From Planctomycetota bacterium (GTDB lineage: Bacteria; Planctomycetota; B15-G4): a DNA stretch of 64,000 nt. This document shows, piece after piece, positions 1 to 8,996 of the stretch; position 1 is the stretch's first letter; each line of letters begins with the position of its first letter. The position numbers and the translations under genes are program-made. The notes under the pieces are model-generated. The model did not search any database. It saw only the letters and a program-made list of their open reading frames with translations, and had not been told where the DNA came from. The DNA lies in the NCBI GenBank assembly GCA_029259695.1, contig JAJDEQ010000101.1, forward strand, positions 18,061 through 82,060, read 5' to 3'.

Positions 1-324
1 TGGGTTCGTGCCGACCAGGCCGTCGTCGTCCTCGGCGATCAGCTCCCCATTGTCATCGCGCAGGACGAGGTAGGCGTCGAAGTCGTCCGAGCGCAGCTCG
101 ATGGTGTACGGCCCGTCCTCGTCCGGCTCGATGCGGTACGAGCGACCGACGGTCGGCGCGCACTCAGGCGTGCAGCGGGTCCGGAGGGTCTCGGTCTCGA
201 CGACCGGATCCCCGTCCTCGATCACGCCGCTGACGGTCTGGTCGAGAACGAGTCGTCGCTCGACATCCTGCACCGCGGCTGCGACGAGGGCGGACATGAC
301 CAGCAGCAGCGACGTGGCGATCAA
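1..324 (-). CDS. Secreted PPC-domain protein, N-terminal part only
   Basis: The gene runs off the left edge, leaving 108 residues. The chosen start is TTG at 324, because GGAAGGGG lies seven bases upstream. It gives a hydrophobic signal peptide (residues 2 to about 18) ending near AAAVQD. The mature part ends in a beta-strand pattern with YTIELRSDDFDAYLVLRDD and an acidic EDDDG turn, which is characteristic of the PPC (bacterial pre-peptidase C-terminal) domain. That domain is usually a non-catalytic part of an exported protein. A GTG at 354 and an ATG at 297 are alternative starts in the same frame. The function of the whole protein cannot be told from this fragment. Confidence 0.6.
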   Translation of the reverse strand, partial: MIATSLLLVMSALVAAAVQDVERRLVLDQTVSGVIEDGDPVVETETLRTRCTPECAPTVGRSYRIEPDEDGPYTIELRSDDFDAYLVLRDDNGELIAEDDDGLVGTNP

Positions 325-474
325 GCAGTGACCCCTTCCGCCCGCACCCTGCACATCGCGTGCAGCGCGCAACCGGCTGGACCGGGAAGCGACGTCGACC
401 ACGACATGGACCGCTCCTCACCTCGGGGGGCGGGCAACTCTATCATGGGAAAACGGCGCTCAGTGGAAGGCCCG

Positions 475-1695
475 TCAGTCCGGAGGCAGCTCTCCGAGCG
501 GCACGGTCTTGGCGCTCTTCGCCTTGTGGCCGGCGAGGTTGGCCGCGGCGGTGGCCGCGAACTCGATCGCCTTCTGGAGGTTCTTGGTGGCCTTGGCGAT
601 CTTCTTCTCGTTGCCCGACTGCAGCTTCTTCAGCGCCGCGGTGCCCTGCTTGATGCCCTTCTTCAGCGCGGACAGCGCGCGCTTGCCCTGCGTCGTCTCG
701 AGCAGCGTGTCCCCGTCGACCGCGGCCTGGATCGCCGCCATGGCTGTCACCGTGTCGTCGATGCCGGTCTGGGTCAGAGCCGCCGGCTCCTCGCCGTCGC
801 CCTCGGCGGTCAGCGCGTTTCCGGCCTGGGTGAAGGACTCGGTGGCGTCGGCGATCTGCTGGATCAGCGGGAGTTCCACCTCGCCCCCGATCTCGCCACC
901 CTCCACACGGATGTCGTCGAAGAACACCTGGGCTCCGGTGCCGAGGGCGACCGCGCCGAGGGAGATCTCGAACGGTGAGGCGCCGTCCACGGTCTGCTCC
1001 GAGACGATGATCCAGCCGTCACCATCGCCGCCCTTGCCCACCGTGGCCGGGTCGCGCGTATAGGTGGTCAGGGTGTTGTCCTCCTTGCGCACGCGCAACT
1101 CGACCTCGTAGTTCGAGATGACCGTCGGGTTGTCGGTCGTCAGGGGGCCGAGATTCGTGTTGCCCGTGACCGTGAAGCCGGGCGTGGCGGAGTTGAAGCG
1201 CGCCTCGAGGAAGGTGAACGAGAAGGGCGGGCCGCCCGGCGGGATGTCGATCTCGATGGCCGCGCGGGTCTGTCCGTCGACGATGCCCTCGAGGTCGTCG
1301 ATGGCCACGGTCGCCCGCGCGTCGATCTCGCCCATGAGCACCCGGTCGTAGTAGGCGGTGCCGAAGGAGAAGGCACCCTCGGGGACCTTCTTGGCCTTCA
1401 CGACCAACCGCTTGTCCGGCGGCGGCTTGGGCGCGTCGCCGCCAAACAGCACCTGCAGCTCGGTCGTGAGGCCGTACTTGCCCACGGTCATGGTCGTGCG
1501 CTCGAGGTCCACGCGCACGGGGGCCTGCTTGATCTGGGAGCCACGGGTGAAGCTGAGGCCCGTCTGGATCCCCCAGGCGCCTTCGCAGAACGGATCGGAG
1601 AAGTCACCGCTCATCTGCGCCGCCGTCGGCGGTGCCGCGAGCAGCGTGGAGAGCAGGGGCAGGACGAACAGCAACATCAGCGACCGGCGCGGCAT
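475..1695 (-). CDS. Exported protein of unknown function with Lys-rich C-terminal helix
   Basis: This 406-residue protein starts at ATG 1695, where GGAG lies seven bases upstream; a longer frame up to 1746 has no such signal. Residues 1 to about 26 (MPRRSLMLLFVLPLLS, then an Ala-rich cleavage region) form a signal peptide. The middle of the protein is beta-rich. The last 90 or so residues are helical and rich in Lys and Ala (for example LSALKKGIKQGTAALKKL). I do not recognise a family. The lysine-rich helical part resembles in composition the N-terminal segment of the beta-helix protein at 21306. It is the downstream member of a minus-strand pair with the gene at 1810-2952. Confidence 0.75.
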   Translation of the reverse strand: MPRRSLMLLFVLPLLSTLLAAPPTAAQMSGDFSDPFCEGAWGIQTGLSFTRGSQIKQAPVRVDLERTTMTVGKYGLTTELQVLFGGDAPKPPPDKRLVVKAKKVPEGAFSFGTAYYDRVLMGEIDARATVAIDDLEGIVDGQTRAAIEIDIPPGGPPFSFTFLEARFNSATPGFTVTGNTNLGPLTTDNPTVISNYEVELRVRKEDNTLTTYTRDPATVGKGGDGDGWIIVSEQTVDGASPFEISLGAVALGTGAQVFFDDIRVEGGEIGGEVELPLIQQIADATESFTQAGNALTAEGDGEEPAALTQTGIDDTVTAMAAIQAAVDGDTLLETTQGKRALSALKKGIKQGTAALKKLQSGNEKKIAKATKNLQKAIEFAATAAANLAGHKAKSAKTVPLGELPPD

Positions 1696-1809
1696 GGACC
1701 GTCTCCGAGGTGTCGTCGCGCGTCCCCCTCGGATGCGCTGACTCACCTCATGGACGGGTCATCCTATCCCAGCCCGGTGCGGGCACGGGTGTGCGCCCGC
1801 CCGCCGGGC

Positions 1810-2952
1810 TCACCTCATCGTCTTCAGGTAGGCGCGCTCGAAGGACGTCCAGTCCCTGTCCGACCAGTTGCAGAACTCGTCGTTGAGAGCGCGCAGCCAC
1901 GCGGCCTGCCCGGCCGGGCCTTCGCCATCGATCGCCTCGATGGCCTCGATCTCCCGCTCGGGCGGGGCGTCTGCATCACTGGGCGCCAGGGCGGCGGCGA
2001 GCGCGTCCTCGCGCAGCTCCGCCGACCGGCGCAGGTAGCGCGGAAGGAAGCCGCGCAGCGAGCGGTCGCCGCGCTTGTCGAGCGCCGAGCAGTGGAGCAG
2101 CAGGGCCAAGGCCTGGCGCTGGGCGAGCAGGCGCTCCTCCCGCGGCAGCGCCCTCAGATCCGCGGCGGTCAGGGCCATGATCTCGCGCGCCGTGCGCAGT
2201 GCGTCGCCCTTGTAGGCCTCGTCGAGCGTCTCGTGTGCCGGCTCCGCCCGGTGCCAGCGTCCGTCTTCGTCCGGCATCCCCGTGATGCCGAGGCCCATCG
2301 AGATCCACGGCGGCAACCAGTCGTCCGACCAGGCCATGAGGCGCGGGTTGCCCGGGGGCGGTCCCCGGCCCTCCAGCTTCTGCCAGACGTAGTGCCACAC
2401 GAGCGGTGCCAGGTAGGCACCCTCCGTGATCCACCTGCGCCCGTCGGGATCGTTGACCAGCACCAGCAGGATCTCGTCGTCCCCCCGTGCGCCTGAGTGG
2501 TTGTAGCTGCGGAAGCTCGCCTCCTTGGCGAAGTAGCGCACGATGGGGCGGCGGACGACATCGTCGCTCAGGGCCGCGAAGCGTTCGTCGACCCAGTCCC
2601 AGCAGTCTTCCAGTTCGTCGAGCTTGCGCTTCGTCTCGCGCTTGTCGTGTTGGGAGAGCAGCAGGCAAGCGTGGGACTCGAGGACGATCCAGTCGTCGAG
2701 CACGTCGGCTCGGGCTGCGTCGAACAGCTCGGCCTCCCGTTCTCGACGGAGCGCGTGCCGCTGCTCGACGTCGAGCTGGCGCCAGGCCCGCCGTCCGGCG
2801 AGGCGGCCGAGGTCGGGTGGGCCTTCGTCGTCCACGGCCGCTGCGCGGGTCACCGGCATGAGTGCCGGTGCCTGCGCGGTGGCGTGTGCCGCCGCCAGCA
2901 AGTGCATCGACGAGACGAGTGCAACGACGACCGTCGTCAGGTGCTTGTGCAC
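1810..2952 (-). CDS. Exported protein, possible degenerate gluzincin fold
   Basis: The protein has 380 residues and starts at GTG 2952, preceded by an AAAGGGGG Shine-Dalgarno. It has a clear signal peptide (residues 1 to about 25, ending AHATAQA). The body is charged and helical. Near residues 205-255 it has LVWHYVWQKLEG followed some 30 residues later by LPPWISMGLG. This spacing and the P-W-I/L-x-x-G-L pattern recall DUF1570 or MA-type gluzincin peptidases, where the motifs are HExxH and PxWxxEGLA. Both catalytic glutamates are missing here, so if related it is probably not an active protease. This is a weak resemblance, not a family assignment. Confidence 0.7.
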   Translation of the reverse strand: MHKHLTTVVVALVSSMHLLAAAHATAQAPALMPVTRAAAVDDEGPPDLGRLAGRRAWRQLDVEQRHALRREREAELFDAARADVLDDWIVLESHACLLLSQHDKRETKRKLDELEDCWDWVDERFAALSDDVVRRPIVRYFAKEASFRSYNHSGARGDDEILLVLVNDPDGRRWITEGAYLAPLVWHYVWQKLEGRGPPPGNPRLMAWSDDWLPPWISMGLGITGMPDEDGRWHRAEPAHETLDEAYKGDALRTAREIMALTAADLRALPREERLLAQRQALALLLHCSALDKRGDRSLRGFLPRYLRRSAELREDALAAALAPSDADAPPEREIEAIEAIDGEGPAGQAAWLRALNDEFCNWSDRDWTSFERAYLKTMR

Positions 2953-3160
2953 GGATCCCCCTTTCGTTCTTCCTCTCCCGAGGCGCCGTCGAACGGCGGC
3001 GCCGGTGCTTCCCAGGCGCCTCGATTGTAACGCCGAACCGGCTGGGGCGCCGCAATACCGGGTGCGGGGCCGTGCCGCGGCACGCTCGCTGTTGATCCGC
3101 GCGCGCGGCACCTGGGAGACTCGGCCGCTGATCTTCGCCGCTCAGCCCCGAGACCGCCTG

Positions 3161-4831
3161 ATGCTCGACCTGCTCGACTCGTTCTTCCGCGACAACGTGG
3201 TGGGGATGGTGTTCACCGTCCTGGGCCTGGGCTACCTCGTGGGCCGACTGAGCTTCAAAGGCTTCGACCTGGGCTCGGTGTCGGGCGTGCTGTTCGTGGG
3301 GCTCGTGTTCGGGCACTTCGGTTACACCTTCCCGGCCACGACCCAGAGCATCGGGTTCGTGCTGTTCATCTTCTCGGTGGGTCTGCAGGCGGGGCCCAGC
3401 TTCTTCAGCGTGCTGCGTCAGGACGGCGCCAGGTACTTCACCCTGGCGTTGCTCATCGGCGGCACCGGGTTCGGTCTGGCCTGGACCTTCGCGAAGCTGA
3501 TGGATTTGGCGCCCGGCGCGGCGGCCGGGCTGCTCGCCGGCGGGCTCACGAGTTCGCCCACCCTGGCCGCGGCGCAGGACGCCGTGCGCGGCGGGCAGGT
3601 GCCCGTGCCCGAGGGTTTCACCAGCGAGCAGGTCATGACCAACGTCACGACCGCCTACGCCATCACCTACATCTTCGGACTGGTGGGGCTGATCGTCATC
3701 ATCCGCTTGCTGCCGCGGGCGCTGGGCATCGACCTGCGGGCCGAGGCGGCCAGGCTCGAGACGGGGCGTACCGGGGCCGTGGAGGACCGGGCCTACGGTG
3801 TGCTCGGTATCCAGGTGCGCGCCTTCCGGATGACCAACGACCAGGTGGCGGGCATGACCGTGCGGGACCTCCACGAGCGTTACCCGGGCGGCGCCACCTT
3901 CGAGAAGATCCGCCGCGACGGACAGTTCATCGACGTCGACCTCGACACGGAGCTGCAGGTCGGTGACGAGGTCTGCGCGGTGGGGCGCATGGACGCGTTC
4001 GTGAGCCACCGGGGCGACCTGGGCGAGGAGATCTACGACGCCGAACTGCTCGACGTGCCCGTGGAGACGTGCCGCGTGGTGGCGCTGCGGTCGAAGCTGA
4101 CCCGGCTCGAGTTCACCGCCGAGCAGGGCGTGGCCAATGCGGGGTGCTTCCTTGGGCGCCTGGTGCGCAACGGCGTGGACGTGCCCCACGGCGACAAGAT
4201 CACGGTGCTGCCGGGCGACGTGCTGCACGTGACCGGGCCGCGCATGCGCCTGGAGAAGGTGGGCGCGAACCTGGGCCACATCGAACGCGAGTCAGAGCAG
4301 ACCGATCTGATCACCTTTGCCCTCGGCATCGCCGTGGGCCTGGCGATCGGAACGCTCACGGTCACCATCGGTGGCGTCTCGGTGGGCCTGGGCAGCGCGG
4401 GCGGCCTGCTCGCCACGGGACTGGTGATCGGCTACCTGCGCGCGTTGCACCCGACCTTCGGCCGGCTGCCCGCCGCGGCGCGCTGGATCTTCATGGAGCT
4501 AGGCCTGCTGCTCTTCATGGCCGGCGTGGGCCTGCGCGCCGGTTCGGGGATCGTGGAGACGGTGCTCGACGCCGGGCCGTCGATGTTCCTGGCCGGCCTC
4601 GTGGTGACAGTGGTGCCGGTGCTGCTCGGGTATTGGTTCGGGACCAAGGTGCTGCGCATCAACCCGGTGTTGTTGCTCGGAGCGATCACCGGTTCGATGA
4701 CGAGCGGGGCCTCGCTGAGCGTGGTCACGCAGGCCGCCGACAGCCAGATGCCGGCCCTCGGCTACACCGGCGCGTACGCCTTCGCCAACGTGATGCTCAC
4801 GATCGCAGGCGCGCTGATCCTGCTGCTATGA
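3161..4831 (+). CDS. AAE-family (YidE/YbjL-type) transporter with two TrkA-C domains
   Basis: This 556-residue inner-membrane protein has the layout of the aspartate:alanine exchanger (AAE) family. A first block of helices (about residues 10-190) holds the repeat motif GGLTSSPTLAAAQDA. A cytosolic part follows (about 205-390) with two RCK/TrkA-C-like modules. A second helix block contains the matching repeat GSMTSGASLSVVTQAA. Family members are exchangers or carriers of amino acids or dicarboxylates, and the substrate here cannot be read from sequence. Length is normal for YidE/YbjL proteins. The ATG at 3161 begins a hydrophobic N-terminus but has only a weak ribosome site. Its stop codon overlaps the start of the next gene by four bases. 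Confidence 0.88.
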   Translation: MLDLLDSFFRDNVVGMVFTVLGLGYLVGRLSFKGFDLGSVSGVLFVGLVFGHFGYTFPATTQSIGFVLFIFSVGLQAGPSFFSVLRQDGARYFTLALLIGGTGFGLAWTFAKLMDLAPGAAAGLLAGGLTSSPTLAAAQDAVRGGQVPVPEGFTSEQVMTNVTTAYAITYIFGLVGLIVIIRLLPRALGIDLRAEAARLETGRTGAVEDRAYGVLGIQVRAFRMTNDQVAGMTVRDLHERYPGGATFEKIRRDGQFIDVDLDTELQVGDEVCAVGRMDAFVSHRGDLGEEIYDAELLDVPVETCRVVALRSKLTRLEFTAEQGVANAGCFLGRLVRNGVDVPHGDKITVLPGDVLHVTGPRMRLEKVGANLGHIERESEQTDLITFALGIAVGLAIGTLTVTIGGVSVGLGSAGGLLATGLVIGYLRALHPTFGRLPAAARWIFMELGLLLFMAGVGLRAGSGIVETVLDAGPSMFLAGLVVTVVPVLLGYWFGTKVLRINPVLLLGAITGSMTSGASLSVVTQAADSQMPALGYTGAYAFANVMLTIAGALILLL

Positions 4832-6106
4832 TCCCGCGCTTGATGAGACTCACATTCGCGCCCGCTCTCGCTCTGCCCGTCATGGCGCTCGTGCTCGCGT
4901 CGTGTCTCACCGGTTGTCTGCAGACGCGCGGCCCCGCTCTCGTGGCCGACACCCATGTGGAATACAACAAGGCCGTGAGCCACGTGCTCAAGCAGGAGCT
5001 GCTGCTGAACATCGTGCGGCGGCGATACCTCGAGGCTCCGCAGTTCGTCAACGTGTCCAGCATCTCGTCGAACTTCAGCACCGCCACGTCGGTGGGCGCC
5101 GGCGTGTCGATCGAGGACTGGGGCGAGGACAACCTGCGCGACGGCGGCGTCGACGGCAGCATCACCTTCACCGATTCGCCCACGATCACGCTCACGCCGC
5201 GTCAGGGCGAGGACATCGCCACCCAGCTGCACGAACCGCTGGAGGTCTCCGCGGTGGCCGACCTGGTCGCGGCGGGTTACCGCCTGGACGCCCTGCTCGA
5301 CGTGCTCGTGGAGGGCATCAACGGCGTGCAGGGAGCCGATCTGAAGGCCGACGAGTTCAGCCCGTCGTCGTCCGAGTGGCGCGAAGCGATCGGGCTGATC
5401 AAGCGCCTGGGCGCTGAACGGGGACTGGTCGTGGACCGTTTCGAGTGGGGCGACCCGTACAACGACTACGCCTACCCGACCGAGCAGATCACGCCGGAGA
5501 TGTGGATCACCACGCTGTCCACCGGGAACCGCCGCTGGAAGAGCTACGACGGGGGCCAGACGTTCTACTTCACCAGCAAGGACATGGGTGCGGGCATGTA
5601 CCTCAGCCGTGAGGCCATGGACTCGGCGGACGGTCGGCGCCTGATGGAGCTGCTCAACCTGGACCCCGCGCCCCTGCGCTGCGCCGCGTGTACTTCCTCA
5701 AGAAGGCGAAGGTCGTGGACGGGCCCGACCTCCAGGGTGAGCAGGATGGGCCGCGCGATTCACTCAGACTGCGCATGCGCTCGCTGTACGGCGTGCTCAA
5801 CTTGTTCTCGTACACCGTCGAGGTGCCCATCGAAGAGGAGCTCGACGGCCGGGCCACCGACCTGGGCCTATTCCGCGAGGCCGTCCGGCGCGGAGAGATG
5901 CGCGACCTGGTTGCCGAGGCCCCGATCCACTCGAGCGTCCCGAGTCGGCGTTCCAGGCGGTGCGCTACCGCGACCGCTGGTTCTACATCGACGACCGGGA
6001 CCGCGACTCCAAGCGCGCCTTCAACGCGCTGTACGACCTGTGGCAGCTGTCGATCCGCTCGTCGAGCACCCAGGCCGAGCCGCTCAACGTGATCCAGGTG
6101 AACTGA
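4828..6106 (+). pseudogene. Lipoprotein gene broken by two -1 frameshifts
   Basis: The gene starts at ATG 4828, overlapping the transporter stop as ATGA, so the two are translationally coupled. The product begins with a signal peptide and lipobox LTGC (in LASCLTGCLQT), then a conserved-looking stretch LKQELLLNIVRRRYLEAP. The reading frame moves by -1 near 5680 (…NLDPAPLR then RVYFLKKAKVV) and again by -1 near 5925 (…DLVAEAP then DPLERPESAFQAVRY). It ends at TGA 6104-6106. Restoring one base at each site gives a continuous 426-residue protein. All three segments keep coding-like composition. So this is either a very recent pseudogene or two single-base assembly errors in GC-rich DNA. Function is unknown; the coupling suggests a link with the transporter. 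Confidence 0.75.
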
Positions 6107-6143
6107 CGGCGCGGCGCACCTTCGAGGAGCGCCAGGTGCGGGC

Positions 6144-6689
6144 TCAGAACATCTTGCCCAGCATGCCCATCACGTCGTCGACCACCGAGCCGTCGTTGTC
6201 CTTGTCGAGCAGGCTCGACAGCAGGCCCTTGGCCTGGGGGGCGGACTCGGGCGCGGAGGACAGGCCGGACGCAGCCGACTGCTTGTTCATGGCGCCCATG
6301 GCGAGGGCGGCGACCATGGGCAGCATCTTCTTGAGCACGCCGGCGTCGATGCCGGTGCTCTGGGACGCTTCGGCCGCGACCTGGCGGCTGGTCTCCTTGC
6401 TGCCGAGCAGGTGCCCAAGGATCGAGTTGCCGTCCTCGACCGAATCGGGCCGGGTGACGCGCTCGGGCTGGTCGATGTAACCGCCGTGGTGCCCGTCGCT
6501 CAGGGCGCCCATCAGGGACTGCAGGCCGTCGGTGCTCTCCATGTTCTTCTGCAGGCCGCCGGTGAGGGCCGGCAGCAGCTTGGAAATGGCGCCCGCGGTG
6601 TCCCGCTCTCCGAGGCCGAAGTTGGACGCCAGCGTCTTCACGGCGCCGCCGTTGCCGGCCTTGAGGATCGTCTCGAGCAGACCTGCCAT
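6144..6689 (-). CDS. DUF937 (YidB-like) domain protein
   Basis: The protein has 181 residues and starts at ATG 6689 behind GGGAGGAG. It shows the DUF937 pattern: MAGLLETILKAGNGG, then a helical repeat with KLLPALTGGLQKNM, and later LKKMLPMVAALAMGAMNK. The C-terminus has an acidic DKDNDGSVVDD loop, which looks like an EF-hand-type calcium loop, followed by a short helix. There is no signal peptide. DUF937 proteins are small, soluble and of unknown function. The gene converges with the broken lipoprotein gene, with a 37-base gap. Confidence 0.8.
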   Translation of the reverse strand: MAGLLETILKAGNGGAVKTLASNFGLGERDTAGAISKLLPALTGGLQKNMESTDGLQSLMGALSDGHHGGYIDQPERVTRPDSVEDGNSILGHLLGSKETSRQVAAEASQSTGIDAGVLKKMLPMVAALAMGAMNKQSAASGLSSAPESAPQAKGLLSSLLDKDNDGSVVDDVMGMLGKMF

Positions 6690-6921
6690 GTCATCTCCTC
6701 CCCGCGTCCGCGGGAGCGGCATCGATCCGCGAGGTGCGGCGGCGCCTTGGGTTTGGGTTGTCGTCTTGTCTTGTCCGTCGTTCAGGGGGGACGCGGCGGA
6801 GTCTAAGCGAGTGGGCGTCGGGGTGCGAGTGACGAAGGCTTCAAGTGCGGGCGCGGGGTCCCGGACCGAGCGCCGTCCCGGGGTCTCGTGCGGAGCCGGG
6901 GGGAGGCAGGGGGCCGCTTCG

Positions 6922-8886
6922 TCAGCGCAGGTAGCCCATCTGCCGCAGGCGCTCTTCCTCGACCGCGTCGAGGACTTTTTGTTCGGCCGGCAGGCTCACC
7001 TGGCGCAGTTGCTCCAGTCGGCTCTCGAGCTGATCCCGCATGCGCCGGAACACGTCCCGTTGGCGGCCGGCGAGGTTCAGCGTCTCGCCGGGGTCGCTCT
7101 GCAGGTCGAACAGGATCCAGGCCACGCCGTCGGGGTTGTCGCGGCGGATCAGCTTGTAGCGGCCGTCGACGATGGCGACGCGCTGGGTCTTGGAACCGTC
7201 CAGCAGGATCGGCCGGGGCTCCGGGTTCGGCTCGCCACGCAACAGGGGCACGAGGCTCTGCCCCTGCATGCTCTCGGGGATCGGCAGGCCCACCAGGTCC
7301 AGCACGGTGGGGGCCACGTCCACCAGGCTCACCGGGGTGTCGAGCGTCGTGCCGCGCAGGGCGTCGACGCCGGTCAGGTCGGCGGGCGGCGAGGGCCCGC
7401 GGGGTGTGGCCGAGCGGCGGGGCGGCGCCACCAGCAGGGGCACCCGGGTGACCTCGTCGTAGAGCGTCTTGCCGTGCAGCCAGCGCTCGTGCTCGGCGAA
7501 TTCCTCGCCGTGGTCGGAGGTGACGATCACCAGCGTGTCGTCCGCCAGCCCGTGCTGCTCCAGCGCGTCGAAGAGCACGCCGAGCTGCTCGTCCAGGTAG
7601 CGGATCTCTCCGTCGTAACGCGCCACCATGTTGTGCCGCTCGCGGTCGCTGATGGGCCAGTACCTGGACACGCTGGGGTCCACGATGCGCCGTCCGGTGA
7701 AGCCGGGGTCGAACAGGTCGTCGTGAGGCGCCGGCGGCACGTAGGGCTGGTGCGGGTCCTTGTAGTGCAGGTAGAGGAAGAACGGGCGTCGGGCGACCGA
7801 CTCCAGGAACGGCAGCGCCCAGCGGTTGAGGTGCTCGGCCCGGGTGACGTTGCCGATCTTGCGCGCGATCACGTGTCCCAGGCTCGAAGGCACGAGCCGG
7901 TGTTGGGGCAGGCGCTCCTCGGAGACCACGTAGTCGGCGCCGCGGGCGAACCCGAAGACCGGGCTGACCACGAAGTTGCCGGTGAAGTAGCCGGTGACGT
8001 AGCCGGCCGCGGAGAGCAACTCGGTCAGCGTGGCGGCCTGGGTGGGGAGCACCGAGCCGACCCAGTTGGTCTGGTGGGTGGCGGGCTGCAGGCCGGTGAG
8101 CAGCGAGGCGGTGGAGGGCGCGGTCCAGTGGCCGGTGGAGTACGCGTTGTCGAAGCGCACCGCGGGCAGGGCCTCCAGGTTGGGCGTCGTCGCCCGCTCG
8201 TAGCCGAGCGCCGAGACGTGGTCGCTGCGCAGCGTGTCGAGCGTGATCAGCACGACGTTCGGCCGGCCTTCGAGCTTGCCGCGGTTGTCGGGCCAGGGCC
8301 CGGGGGCGCCGGGGAAGAAGGTCTGGGTGCAGCGCAGGGCGCAGATCACGGCCAGCGCGAGGGGCAGCGCCCATTGCGCGGTGCGTCCACCCGTCGTGGC
8401 ACGTGCCGCCGGTGGAGCGAGCCACAGCGCGATGCGGAAGGCGACCCAGGCCGGTGCCAGGGCGGCCACCGCGGCCCCGCCGACCAGCGCGGCGTTGGTC
8501 CCGGAGAGGAAGGGCACGTTGCGCACGAAGGCCAGGTTGGCGCTGACCGCGAGAGGCACGGTGAACGCGACCCACGCCAACCCCGCGGCGATCCGGGCGG
8601 TCCCCCGCAGCGCATCGCGACCGAGCCCGTTCACCAGGCTCAGCACGAGCCAGACGGGCAGCAGGACCAGGGGGTAGAAGGCCAGGATGGTGAGCGGATC
8701 GGTGGCGTGCTTCGCGCCGGCCACGGCGGCCTCGGCCAGCCCCCAGACTGCGCCGATCGAGCCCCAGGCGCACCAGCCCAGGCGCAGGCGCGTCGAGCCG
8801 GTCCAAGCACTCCCGCCTGCCGGACCGGAGGCGGTGGCGGCCGGGGCGGGCGGCGCGGCCGTCGGGTCGGGGCTGGGGTCGGACAT
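6922..8886 (-). CDS. Membrane-anchored sulfatase-fold enzyme with Thr nucleophile
   Basis: The protein has 654 residues. After a Pro/Ala-rich start, residues about 30-200 hold five or so membrane helices. The rest is an alkaline-phosphatase-superfamily (sulfatase-like) domain. It has the metal-binding start NVVLITLDTLRSDHVSALGY, a nucleophile region HWTAPSTASLLTG, and later IVTSDHGEEFAEH and WLHGKTLYDE. The usual CxPSR or SxPSR formylglycine site is replaced by T-A-P-S-T, so a formylglycine sulfatase is unlikely. A threonine nucleophile is normal in phosphoglycerol and phosphoethanolamine transferases of the same fold. The catalytic domain should face the periplasm. The gene is divergent from the SGNH hydrolase gene. 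Confidence 0.85.
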   Translation of the reverse strand: MSDPSPDPTAAPPAPAATASGPAGGSAWTGSTRLRLGWCAWGSIGAVWGLAEAAVAGAKHATDPLTILAFYPLVLLPVWLVLSLVNGLGRDALRGTARIAAGLAWVAFTVPLAVSANLAFVRNVPFLSGTNAALVGGAAVAALAPAWVAFRIALWLAPPAARATTGGRTAQWALPLALAVICALRCTQTFFPGAPGPWPDNRGKLEGRPNVVLITLDTLRSDHVSALGYERATTPNLEALPAVRFDNAYSTGHWTAPSTASLLTGLQPATHQTNWVGSVLPTQAATLTELLSAAGYVTGYFTGNFVVSPVFGFARGADYVVSEERLPQHRLVPSSLGHVIARKIGNVTRAEHLNRWALPFLESVARRPFFLYLHYKDPHQPYVPPAPHDDLFDPGFTGRRIVDPSVSRYWPISDRERHNMVARYDGEIRYLDEQLGVLFDALEQHGLADDTLVIVTSDHGEEFAEHERWLHGKTLYDEVTRVPLLVAPPRRSATPRGPSPPADLTGVDALRGTTLDTPVSLVDVAPTVLDLVGLPIPESMQGQSLVPLLRGEPNPEPRPILLDGSKTQRVAIVDGRYKLIRRDNPDGVAWILFDLQSDPGETLNLAGRQRDVFRRMRDQLESRLEQLRQVSLPAEQKVLDAVEEERLRQMGYLR

Positions 8887-8985
8887 GGGTGGACTCGCGG
8901 AGTGGGCCGGGCATGTTAGCCGCCCGGTGCGCCGCCGCCGCGGACGTGGGCGCCCGCCGGACCGTGCGGCGCCCCGGGGGCCGGG

Positions 8986-8991
8986 TAGACT
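8986..8991 (+). promoter_or_regulatory. Leaderless-type -10 box (TAGACT) of the SGNH gene
   Basis: TAGACT lies five bases before ATG 8997, and there is no purine-rich ribosome site. Transcription would begin at or next to the start codon. No clear -35 box is visible. Confidence 0.4.
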
Positions 8992-8996
8992 CGGGC